Below are positions 1-11,200 of a stretch of 64,000 bases of DNA, piece by piece. The position numbers were made by a program, and so were the translations under genes. A model generated the notes under the pieces. The model was not told where the DNA came from and did not search any database. It worked only from the letters and a program-made list of their open reading frames with translations. Source of the DNA: Echinarachnius parma (Eukaryota; Echinodermata; Echinoidea; Clypeasteroida; Echinarachniidae); assembly GCA_037951105.1 (NCBI GenBank), contig JBAMJV010004317.1, forward strand, positions 24,929 through 88,928. Direction: 5' to 3'. The stretch's first letter is position 1, and each line of letters begins with the position of its first letter.

Positions 1-73
1 TAAGTTGGATCACGTATCTGCAATTATTTGCTTGTATACATTTGTATGTGTCGTGTGACTCGTGAGACATAAT

Positions 74-75
<2 letters not shown>

Positions 76-109
<34 letters not shown>
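76..109. repeat. (GT)n microsatellite
   Basis: About 17 uninterrupted GT units. Confidence 0.95.
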
Positions 110-111
<2 letters not shown>

Positions 112-700
112 ATGTGCAATAACAGACTTGCACGCTACAACAATTTTAATAAAATAGTTGACAATATTAGTATTGATCTGTGCTCTTCGATCATTACCGA
201 TGCAAGCAGATTATATGAAGATACAGAAATATATTTCTGAAAGAATCGTGAAGAAAACCTCATTTTCTACTGAAATTAGATGGCCTCGCCTGAGGCTGAG
301 TCACCTCCGCGACTCTGGTTTTTCTCTTACCAGCGCCAATGCAAATGAAAACATTGGTAAATTATTGTTTGAAATAAACATATCTCTGGGCATGTTTTTT
401 TCACACCTTCTTTATCTTGATACCGTTAAAAAAAAAATGTAATTGTATAGACGGTATCTTTTTCTTTCAACCTCTTTATCCGGGCCTTGCCTTGGTCCTT
501 GGTTATCTTGATGATACAAACTACTGGTGAAAACTGCCTATCTACTAAATCTAGCCTGTGTAAAAAAAAAGATGAGAGTCAATTGGGGCCTACCTTTTCG
601 ATCCTAGGCTATTCTGGTAATTTTAGCCTCTGAAGAAGATTCTGCTATATAGGATCGAACAATTAAGGCCCTATAGTCTATCAGGTTATGTAAAGCAGCA
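110..700. other. AT-rich sequence without recognised feature
   Basis: No gene, RNA or clear repeat is supported. A short open frame at 158-442 has no recognisable domain and ends in a poly-A run. Confidence 0.5.
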
Positions 701-2176
701 ATTTTTTTTGCTATAATCTTGGAAACACTTTTTAATTTGGTCTAAATACATTACTGATGATAAAAAGTGATGTTTCCATTTTTTATTTTTGGTCCCAGGG
801 TGCATTTTGGCGATTTTAAAGATAATGAGCTAATTTGCATTTTTTTGAAATAAGGTCAGGGGTCATTTTCTATCTAGGAATAGTACAATATTGATAAAAA
901 CTAGTATTCTATGGTATTTTGGGGCAAGGATTTCATTTCCGGTGCTCGTTTGTAAGTGCTGTATGGTAAACACTCTGAAACCCAAGATGGCTGCCCCTAA
1001 TTTGCATATTTATGAATATTATTGATTTTCAGTGGCTACAGCCCCTAATAAGCAATAATTCTGGATTATTATTTGTCAGTTATGTTCTAAGTATGTATTT
1101 AAGATATCAAAGATGAGTTGCCATCGTGGCAACCTCTAGTAATGCATATTATTTGCATAATTATGTATTTTACCTAATTTGCATATTCCCCCAAATCGAG
1201 TATATTGGGAACCCGGCAAGTAAAAAAGACAAGTAATACCACTTTTCCAACGTTTTAGGGGGCAACAAATCCATTTATGATACTTATTTACCTGTATCAC
1301 CTCGGCAACCAACATAAATCCAAGATGGCCGCCTTTGTCATTTTAAAGTAAATATTGCTATTTGCTACTTTAATGGCATTTAATTTATCAAAATATGATT
1401 TGTTTACTGAAAGCAAACAACTACATTGTGATTCAAGTATTCTAGTTGCTCATTCCAATAATTAAAAGTCAAAACATTATAATATCAATCTAATATAACC
1501 GAAATAATATAGACGTGTATCATAACATGCGTAATTTAGGGAGCAGCCATCTTGGATTTGAGATGGATGCCATGGTGATACAGGTAAATAAGTATCAAAA
1601 ATGGATCTGCTGCCCCCCAAAACCTTGGAAAATTGGTATTACTTATCTTTTTTACTTGTCGGGATCCCATTATACTCTATTTGGGGGAATATGCAAATTA
1701 GGTAAAATACATAATTATGCAAATAATATGCATTGCTAGAGGTTACCACGATGGCAACTCATCTTTGATATCTTAAATACATACTTAGAACATAACTGAC
1801 ATATAATAATCCAGAATTATTGCTTATTAGGGGCTGTAGCCACTGAAAATCAATAATATTCATAAATATGCAAATTAGGGGAAGCCATCTTGGATTTCAG
1901 AGCGTTTCCCATACAGCACTTACAAACGAGCACCGGAAATGGAATCCTTGCCCCAAAATACCATAGAATACCAGTTTTTATCAATATTGCACTATTCCTA
2001 GATAAAAAATGACCCCTGACCTTATTTCACAAATATGCAAATTAGCTAATTATCTTTAAAATCGCCAAAATGCACCCTGGGACCAAAAATAAAAAATGGA
2101 AACATCACTTTTTCTCATAAGTAATGTATGTAGACCAAATTAAAAACTGTTTCCAAGATTATAGCAAAAAATTTCA
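701..2176. repeat. Large foldback (inverted repeat) element, arms about 0.6 kb
   Basis: The left arm (about 701-1345) and right arm (about 1535-2176) are imperfect reverse complements. Both carry the blocks CCAAGATGGC / GCCATCTTGG, CAGTGGCTACAGCCCC / GGGGCTGTAGCCACTG and GGTCCCAGGGTGCA / TGCACCCTGGGACC. About 190 bp separate the arms. There are no coding remnants. It is probably a non-autonomous DNA transposon; its ends and target duplications are unclear. Confidence 0.88.
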
Positions 2177-3227
2177 CAACATTTATTTGTGCTACATTAG
2201 GGGATATACTACTATAGGCTATTATTGTTGGGAATCTGGGCTTGAAATAAGCATCATGGCACTTTCAGAGTGTATCATGGGTGAGCAGTAGTAAAGAGCG
2301 TCTGAGGAATGAGACTAGTCTACGTGGGAATCCCCGGCCCACGCCCAGTATCAGTTTCATCTAGCTCTAGATCATTCCATGAAAATGTAAACAACATCCA
2401 ATACACAAGCCATACTCAAAAGAGCGTTTGACTTTGACGCATGGGCGTAATACGGGCACATTTTCGCCATGGGTTGAGGACTTTTGCCCGATTACTATCT
2501 TTCCCGATTCAGATGATATCTGCTTAATTTGACCATATTGACATGATTTGCCCAAATTTGGCCATTCTCACAACGCTCGGCCCCCACCTCTAACGCTAAT
2601 ATGGTTTGATATGAACTAAATGCAAAGAAACAATTTATCGACTGAGCAATTTTCGTTAAAATGCTGTGGTATTTTCTGCTATTATGTTTGTTTTCTGTGG
2701 GTCCTTTATGTTTTACAGGATTACTTAAAATATATAAATATATATAATACTAATAGATGTAAAAAATTGTTTTTGTTTTTTTAATGAGCAGAATTAAGGG
2801 CAGAATGAATTTCGGACAATTGTGCAAAATTAGAAAATTTCCCCCGATCTGGGATAATTTTACTCCCTGTCAGATGATTGTTGCCCTTGCCCGAACCGAA
2901 TACTCATTGTACTATATATTTCCGAAATTCTCGGGGGCGGAGTTGGGGGTGGGTCAACCCTTTTATAGCTTCCCCCGCCTATCCATCTCTTCAGAGTAAA
3001 ATACATTGCAGGTTAATTGTATACTAAGTTTATCTTCCAGGTTTACAACAAATGGGGAGTGGGGGACAACCCCACCCCCCCCCCCCCCCCCCTCGCACAC
3101 TGCACACATTTGAAAGTGGGGGACATTAACGTTTTCATAAGTTTTCATAATCGTACAAATGAAATGTTAGGTTTCATAGTTCAGTGTTCCACATATCAAT
3201 AACATTTCCGTCTTATACCACAAGTAA

Positions 3228-3258
<31 letters not shown>

Positions 3259-3846
3259 AAAAAGAGAGAAAAAAAAACCTCACTATACCTTGAACATACC
3301 TTGAACATACCTTGAAGGCCACACCTCACCACCTTCGTCGTAAGAGTAGATAGTTTGGCGTGGCAGGGTTTAGGGGGCCCTTTTGAGCCCATTTTAAAAA
3401 CCCAAGTTGGATAACACACACCCCAACCTCAGTGTGAACAACGCCTCGGAAATAAGTAAGTAGTGTAGACAAGACCTATACAAAGTACAGGCGTGATGCG
3501 AGGAGCGTATACTTGAACTACTATCATCTGGATTGCGCAATGTCAAAGTCGGATGGGGATTCCCATTTCCGTAGTCTTGTGTCAGAGGCGCTATATGTAG
3601 TTAAATGAATGCCCACTGCCATAATTATAGGCTTGACTGTGGGGTGACTGTGCCTGCGGCTGAGGGGCTGCAGCCCCCGGGAGTTTTGAAATCAACAATA
3701 TTAGGGAAAAAACACCAAAATCGGGGAAATCAGGTCATATTCGGGCAAACTTATGTTAAATTCAGGCAAATTCATGTAATTTCAGGGCAAAATTGTGTTA
3801 ATTTCAGACTAACCATATAAATCAAATTCAGGACAAGGCCATTTTT
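2177..3846. other. Intergenic, homopolymer-rich
   Basis: No gene supported. It contains poly-C runs near 3074-3092 and 3228-3248 (the latter followed by poly-A) and short frames that are only shadows of these runs. Confidence 0.5.
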
Positions 3847-4793
3847 ATGCCTCCGCAACGAAGTAGCCGGAGGCATTATGTTTTCGGGTTGTCCGTCCGT
3901 CCGTACGTACGTCCCGTTCTCGTGATCGCGTTATCTCAAGAACCGATTGACGGATTTTCACCAAACTTGGGTCATGTAGTATCTTGGGGGGCCAATGATC
4001 TGATTAGATTTTGGGGTCATGAGGTCAAAGGTCACAGAGCTCATTATATATGCAAAAATAGCTCGTGATCGCGTTATCTCAAGAACCGATTGACGGATTT
4101 TCACCAAACTTGGGTTATGTAGTATCTTGGGGGGCCAATGATCTGATTAGATTTTGGGGTCATGAGGTCAAAGGTCAAAGGTCACAGAGCTCATTATATA
4201 TGCAAAAATAGCTCGTGATCGCGTTATCTCAAGAACCGATTGACGGATTTTCACCAAACTTGGGTCATGTATGTATCTTGGGGGGCCAATGATCTGATTA
4301 GATTTTGGGGTCATGAGGTCAAAGGTCACAGAGCTCATTATATATGCAAAAATAGCTTGTGATCGCGTTATCTCAAGAAGGGATTGACAGATTCTGACCA
4401 AACTTGGTACATGTACATTGTATGTTCCTTGGAGAGCCAATGAACTGCTTAGATTTTGGGGGTCAAGGTCAAAGGTCACAGGGCTCATTATATGTAAAAG
4501 TAGCTTCAGATTGGAAATCTCAAGAACTGAATATCAGATTTCAATCCAACTTGATACCTGAATGTATAATAGGGAACAATTGTAGTCATTAGATTTTGGG
4601 GTCATGAGGGCAAAGGTCAAGGTCACTTATAGCTCATAATTGTGATACGTCAAGATCTAAAAGACAGAGTACCATCAAAATTGAGTTGACAGAATTAATT
4701 CTGTGTACATGTTGATTTGGGCTTGATATAAATAAATTGCGTAATGGCGGAGGCATCATTTTCGACTGCGCGCAGTCGAAGATCCATCTAGTT
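3847..4793 (+). mobile_element. Composite repeat family A, copy 1
   Basis: It begins ATGCCTCCGCAACGAAG with an immediate short hairpin (GCCTCCG...CGGAGGC) and a GTCCGTCC run. It ends GCGGAGGCAT...CTGCGCGCAGTCGAAGATCC. Inside are about four tandem units of about 145 bp with ATCTCAAGAACCGATTGACG and a GTCATGAGGTCAAAGGTCA block. There are no open frames with protein similarity. A second full copy is at 40851-41746 and a broken one at 48201/49929. Confidence 0.85.
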
Positions 4794-4869
4794 TCTTCTT
4801 GTGGGTGAAAAACGGGAAGAATAATTGTTCAGTCTCAAGACATCAAACCTTTGAAGTTTGATAAATAGG

Positions 4870-5417
4870 TGCCTATAGTGTACGCCAATCCGTGGCGTAC
4901 CCAGTACCCAGGATTTTTTCGGGGGGGGGGGGGGTTATTTTGTAAAATTTTCGAAGCCGAGACCAAGTACCTTCAAAATTTCAAGACCGAGACCAGGGTC
5001 GGTCAAAAAATGTCGAGGCCGAGACCAAGACCATTGGTCGAGAATCCTCTCAGCAGGGGAGGGGGGGGGGGGGGGGGGGGGGTGGTGTCCATCGAAAAAA
5101 AATTAAAGGCGAGACCAAGAAATTTCAACATTTTAGAGGCCGCGACCTAGATTCTTCGCAATTTTCGAGGTCGAGACCAGGTTCCTTTCAAATTTTTGCG
5201 GCCAAGACCATCGCTAATGATGGTTGAGACCACTAAAAAGTGGTCTCGAGACCAGCTACAATTGGGAAAGGGGGGGGGTTCAACCCCCCCCCCCCAAAAA
5301 AAAAAAAAACACACACAAAAAAAACACCAAAAAAAAAACAGCAATTTTTTGGTCAAAGGGGGGGGGGGGTTTGAACCCCCCAACCACCCCCCCCCCCCCC
5401 CCCCTGGATACGCCTAT
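4870..5417. repeat. G-rich element with GAGACCAAG subrepeats
   Basis: It starts near GTGGCGTACCCAG and carries poly-G runs (about 4920-4934, 5056-5082, 5268-5277, 5358-5370), degenerate GAGGCCGAGACCAAG units and terminal poly-C. A related copy lies at 6742-7000. The internal open frames are low-complexity artefacts. Confidence 0.7.
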
Positions 5418-6741
5418 ATGACGCCAACGCCCACTGCATAATTTATTGCCATGGTTCCTTTCAGGCTGCTGTGTTTTTTCCTAATTTGACACAAGCCTTA
5501 TATATCCCAGTTATATATGAATATATCCGCCTTTCTTTTCTCGGAGAGGCGTTTGCCATCACTCCATTGTTGATAGATCCGGGATAGATGCACAGTGCAC
5601 TGCATCTGCATTTTGTAATCTAGATTTTAAAAATTAGGGGCAGTTTTGTCGTATACTGCTATTTTGTACTTGAAACGCCGAGATCTGTTTGTTTATGTTT
5701 ACAAAGCTGTTGGCCAACCTCGCACGCGCTCGCTCGTGCATATCCCACTGTACACACAGAACGCACGATACCGCTCTTCAGAGGAGTTTGAAGGGGGGTA
5801 AATATAATACAGGGGTAATGTGTACCATGTTCGCTTTTTGCTGTCATGCTTGCTGGACGGACGGGCATGCATTCCCCATCTTTGGCCAGGCAAGGTGAAT
5901 CACTGAATGGACCGTAGGACATCAACAAAGTAATTTGTATATTGTCCAAACTAGAGCAGGTTTGATGGTTTGAACTTCTGCCAGGTGCGAGTTCTCATCA
6001 AAGCCAAGTGAAGTTTGCAATGCCGTTGACTGATTCAGTTTTCGAGATGGTGTCGTTGTTTCCCATTAGATGGTGTCTGTGTCTCCCAAAATGTCATATA
6101 AAGCAAGGTAAAATTCGAGTAGCAGATGATGTACTTATATAAGTTGTAATACACAGTTCGAGTGATATATGCATATTATGTCACCTGTCACTGTCTGGCA
6201 GTAGGATTTGTAGACGTAGTTGCAATTATAGCTCCTTGAAAACACTTATTTTTTGTCTTTCTTTTCTTTCTTTTATTTTTATTTTTCATTCATTTTGTAT
6301 TTTCTATTTCAGGTAACCATCTTCTTCAAGCACTGTAATATATATGCTTCTTAGTACATCTCTAGCTTTAGTTACCAAGTAAAATGAATTAAGTAATATT
6401 TATTACTGATGAATTGCATGCACGGGCGTATATCGACATGTCATTGATAGCCATTCAACTGGAGGGGGGTGGGGGGGGAGGGGTGATCTATTCATCCACC
6501 CCCCCCCCCCCCCCAGTTGATTGCATGCAATGATCAACATAATTTGTTGTAAATTTTGTTTTGTTTTGTTTGACATTGAAGTTGTAAAAGCAAGGATTCA
6601 CCAAATTATATTCATGCATGCATGCAGACTATGCAGTTATATAAAAGAACCACTGTCAGTGGAATGATTTCCACAATTGGGTTTGAAAACTACCTCAATC
6701 CACTCATACATACAGACAATACGATACTGAACATTGTGTGC
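5418..6741. other. Intergenic, no supported gene
   Basis: Nothing recognisable apart from a small element at about 6424-6520 (CACGGGCGTA... with poly-G and poly-C blocks), related to 59098-59205. A 5' UTR exon of the downstream gene could lie here but none can be picked out. Confidence 0.45.
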
Positions 6742-7000
6742 ACCACCAGTGGCGTAGACAGGTTCTTACACCGGGGGGGGGGGGGGGGGGGATAAGATTT
6801 GCTGTTCACCGGACCGAGACCAATTTTTTCGCGCCCGAGACCGCCTGGCAACATTTTTCGAGACCGAGGAAATTGCTTGAAAGTCCTCTCAGTTGGGGGG
6901 GGAGGGGGGGGGGGGGGGGGCTTGTCAATTGTTTTCGCAGCCAAGATCATTCATTAAGATGGTCGAGACCAGGCGCGCAGGAAACAGTTTTGGATTGGGG
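6742..7000. repeat. G-rich element, second copy
   Basis: It begins CAGTGGCGTAGACAGG and then shows poly-G runs (about 6773-6791 and 6895-6920), CCGAGACC units and AGTCCTCTCAG, as at 4870-5417. Confidence 0.7.
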
Positions 7001-7059
7001 GGGCCAAAACCTAAGGGGGCTCACGCTTTTTTGTGTGAGCTCATGCCCAACCACGTGCA

Positions 7060-7412
7060 CAGGGCTGTGCGTCAACTTTGAGCCAGATGGGAGAGTGAGA
7101 CATTGTGAGGGAGCGAAGTGACTGAGCGGGGGGAGGGGGTGTCCCCCCTCCCACGGTAGGGAGCTTTTGCATTTTTGGACTTGAAATTGTGCAATCTGGT
7201 GCTTACCTAGATAGGAAATTCGGGCTTAAAGCCCAGGGCTGCGCGTCAACTTTGAGCAAGATGTGAGAGTGAGACATTGTGAGGGAGCGAAGTGACTGAG
7301 CGGGGGGAGGGGGGTGTCCCCCCTCCCACGTTAGGGAGCTTTTGCATTTTTTGACTTGAAATTGTGCAATCTGGTGCTTACCTAGATAGGAAATTCGGGC
7401 TTAAAGCCCAAG
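7060..7412. repeat. Tandem duplication, unit about 178 bp
   Basis: Two near-identical units run from GCTGTGCGTCAACTTTGAG / GCTGCGCGTCAACTTTGAG to GGGCTTAAAGCCCA. Each contains CTGAGCGGGGGGAGGGGG followed by TGTCCCCCCTCCCACG, which can form a hairpin. Confidence 0.9.
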
Positions 7413-8085
7413 TCCAGTTTCGGGAAAGTAGCCGAATACATCTATATTGATCAATATTGTTGAATATGTATTGAAATAGGGCTTGTGTGGTAAAATCCGA
7501 ACCTAAGCATCGTTAAATACATAAATATCGGAAGAAATCCAATATCCGCCTGTGAAATTCATAAATCCACCGCCCGATCAGCCCTGTCAGCGCCGCTAGC
7601 ACTGGGGGAGCTAGGGACAAGCCCGTATAGCGCGACACCTCTCGTACACCTCGTGGTCGTAATACACATAGCGTATGAACGATTCTGCGTTGGCGATATC
7701 TATCCGGCCCTAGATCAATTTGTAATTTTGCAAATATATCAATTAGTAGGCGGTTTCTTGGCCAAGTTTGGATAATCCTATATTAGTACAATTATATTCT
7801 TAAATAAACATAAATTAAATAAAATAAATAAATAAATGATAAATAAAACAAAATACAAAATACAAATTTAGAATTTAAAACAATACAAATTTGTCCCCCC
7901 ATGTGATTAGAAATATAAATGAAAATGTATATCAATTACATATTAATATTACATTTTCTTTGATTTGTAGAACATATAATTTATAGCATGCATTACATGG
8001 TATGTTACAACTTATAACCCATACTTGTTGTTTAAATCATCATTAATTGTGTATTTTTCGTGGTTCTGATTTATTCTCCTTTCAG
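7413..8085. other. Sequence upstream of HELZ2-like exon 1
   Basis: It has a GC-richer part (about 7560-7720) and then AT-rich sequence up to the TTTCAG acceptor at 8085. A promoter or 5' UTR exon is plausible, but I see no TATA box or donor that stands out. Confidence 0.35.
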
Positions 8086-8137
8086 GTATAGGCTGACATT
8101 AACAAAAAGTTTCCTCACTGTTACCGTATCAGCTAAT

Positions 8138-8238
8138 ATGGAGCAGCAAGAATTTCCTGAGATGGATGAGCAAGAATCAGTCCTCTTGCAGGCTAGGCTC
8201 CAGAGAATGGCAAGAATCGCTCAAGATTCTGATTATGT
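8138..8238 (+). CDS. HELZ2: HELZ2-like coding exon 1 (aa 1-34, start codon)
   Basis: The ATG at 8138 has A at -3 and G at +4, a good start context. The exon ends at a GTAAGT donor at 8239 in phase 2. A TTTCAG acceptor ends at 8085, so a 5' UTR exon probably lies upstream. The frame stays open from 8086 to the ATG, so a further upstream start in an unseen exon is possible. The encoded segment is acidic and Gln-rich. Confidence 0.72.
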
Positions 8239-11200
8239 GTAAGTACATTTTAATATTTGACCTATAGAACCTACATATAAAAGCTATATCAACATATCAT
8301 TTAGGCTTGTGACAAGTTTATATAGCTTCTCACCGGCGGAGCATTAAAAAGGGTTTCTAGGTAGGACGACCATTAATGGGCCTCAAGTGGCTCAATGGTA
8401 ATTAAGAGTACCCGTCTAGCGATTCAGTTAAAGCTACAGAGAATAACAAGAATCGCACAAGATTCTGATAAAATGTGTAAGCACATTTCAATATTTTACC
8501 TAGATATAAAAGCTATATCAACATATATATCTATCCGGTTTGTATCGGGTTTATAACTTCTGCTTACCGGCTGAGCATTGAAGAGGGATTCTGGGAAGGA
8601 CCACCATTAATAGAGCCTTGTGGCTCATGGTTAGAGCACCAGTCTAGCGATTCAGTTTATGCTCCAGAAAATAAAAAGAATCGCACAAGATTCTGATAAA
8701 ATGTGTAAGCACATTTCAATATTTTACCTATATAAAAGTTATATCAACATATATCTATCCGGTTTGTACCAGGTTTATATAGCTTCTGACCGGCCAAGCA
8801 TTGAAGAGGGTTTCTGGGAAGGACCACCATTAATAGGGCCTTGATGTGGCTCAATGGTAATTAGTACACCAGTCTAGTGATTGAGATTCCGAGGTCTTGG
8901 GTTCAATTCCTGGCAAAGCCCAAATCTCATTGCTCATAATATATCATTTATAAATATAAAATATGAAACTGTTAACCATACTGTAATACTATGCACTGTA
9001 TCTCGGGGATGTGAAATGTTTTCCTGATTTTGGTTTCTATTTTTTTGGTTTATAATAGGAATTCAATTTTGTGCAGTGCTAGAAGGCCATCGCGGGACAA
9101 TGTGGTAAGTGAGCGTATACATATCATTGATTTATTGAACAAAATTGTTAAAACAATTCATAAAAATACATACAAAATAACATTCAGTCATAGTACAACA
9201 ATACAGATGAATATGCCTGTACATTCAGTTAGTCTGGTTATAAATTACATTATGACAATAAGAGAACCCGGAAAAGCTCAAATTGAGCTTGAGATGTAGG
9301 CAACCCAAGAATTAATTGTTCGTTATTAAAATCAATTTAAAAGTTTTATCATTTTACATATTGCCTATAAAATATAACTATTCAAAACATAATATATATC
9401 ATTCTGATTATAACTATATGCGATATGAGATTGTATGTGTTCAAGATAATCTAGGATATAAAGTAGATCCCATTTTATATGGTAAGTAACCAAATATATG
9501 TTGGGCCAATATCTTGTATGATTGCTAAATGTGACCTTACACCACAAAACGACTAGTAAATCGGGGAAAATGATTGTGCTGTTTTTTTACATGGCATAAA
9601 AATAGAAGTCTATTATGATTACCTTGAAAATGATACTATACAATTTATCAGACTAAGCAGAGTCTTAGCAGACCCTATCAAAATAAGCGCCAAAGATTTG
9701 GAACATTACATTTTAAAATAAGGGAGAAAACAGGCTGCTACAAAGATTGGCGTCATTTCTAGCGCTGTAATCATTATATAAAAATCATACCTGAACATGA
9801 TTTCTGACCCTCAAAATTTCTCAGAAGGTGGATTCATGAATCCCATATTTTAAACAAAATTTGACTATTTCATCTAATAACAGACGAACTTCCAGCGTGA
9901 CTTAACGGTCGTTTTGTGGGGTAGGTCACAAATATGTAAATGCTAAGTAATTCTGGACCAAAAAGTACAATGCACATAGTCTGGCATATTATGATATTTA
10001 AAGAATATTGACTGGCCTTGAGGGAGACACGGCAAATATTGCCTGAACTAGATTCATATTGCCCGAGTCGAAGACGAGGGCAATATGGATCTAGTGAGGG
10101 CAATATTTGTAGTGTAGCCCGAAAGTCCAGTCAACATTGTAATTATTAACTAATCAGATATCTCGAGCGAACATGCAATATATTAATTTAAAGGGTGCAA
10201 ATTGCACAATTCTTCTAATTATTGAACGATGTTACTTCAAGTTTTAACCAAAATGCATACATCTTCAACCCAGTTTGTAAAGAATCATTACTTAGCTATT
10301 GCGTAACACATTATTACGTCATAATTAGACACACGCAAATCATTAATAAACGCGCGTATGATTTTGCGCAGTCATATGCTGTTAGCGCGCCTTCATACTC
10401 GGATTGACCGGCAACTTACACACAAAATCCCATTGACTTTTCTGAGCGGTCAATATGATTTTGTCCATTGGTTTACTGTGTGATCATATTGACTGGCAAA
10501 TTACACACAAAATCCCATTGACTTTTCTGAGCGGGCAATATGATTTGTTTTCACCCCTAGTTTTGTTGGCCTACTTAACTTGGAGGGCAATATCGTTTTA
10601 AAATTGCCTCGCTCAGATGTCTGCTATGGTTAATAATATATGTTATCACCTGACTTAGTAAATACAGTACATGAGCTGCCATTGTAATATTTTTGGATAT
10701 TACATGGCACTGTTACATGGCAAGTCAGATGATAAAACAGTTGTTAACTTTGCTGTCGGGAAAATCATGGAATGTTCCCCTCGGGATTTTAAATGCTATT
10801 TCGTGAAGAAAATAAGTCCCTCGACTACGTCTCGGGACTTACAATTTAATACTCTTCCCTCAATAGCATTTTAAATCCCTCGGGAGTGGAACATTCCATG
10901 CTTTTCCCTCCACCACCAGTTAACAACTGTATATTAGTAGTTTTAGTGAATTATAGCCTTCTGCAAAACAGAATTACTGGTCCAGACCCCTGAATTTGAA
11001 TCACCCAGAGTGTTATGAAAAAAGTTCTGGAAAACAGTTTAATTACCACTTAACCAGTATTCAGTGAGAAGATGAATATAAAGATTTTAAAAATGAAAAT
11101 TTGAGCAAAATCATTTAAGAAATAAGACAAGTTTGTTATATGCCTCTACTATAGCAAGATTGTGAACGACTCCCAAGATGTTTTGTATGCACATTTTTAG

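Noticed and set aside
5147-5441. Overlapping open frames rich in Pro, Gly, Lys
   Set aside because: They are translations of poly-G/poly-C and poly-A runs in a repeat, in both strands at once.
8764-8925. Functional tRNA gene
   Set aside because: A and B box words are present but the acceptor, D and T stems do not pair, and related copies are dispersed; tRNA-derived SINE.
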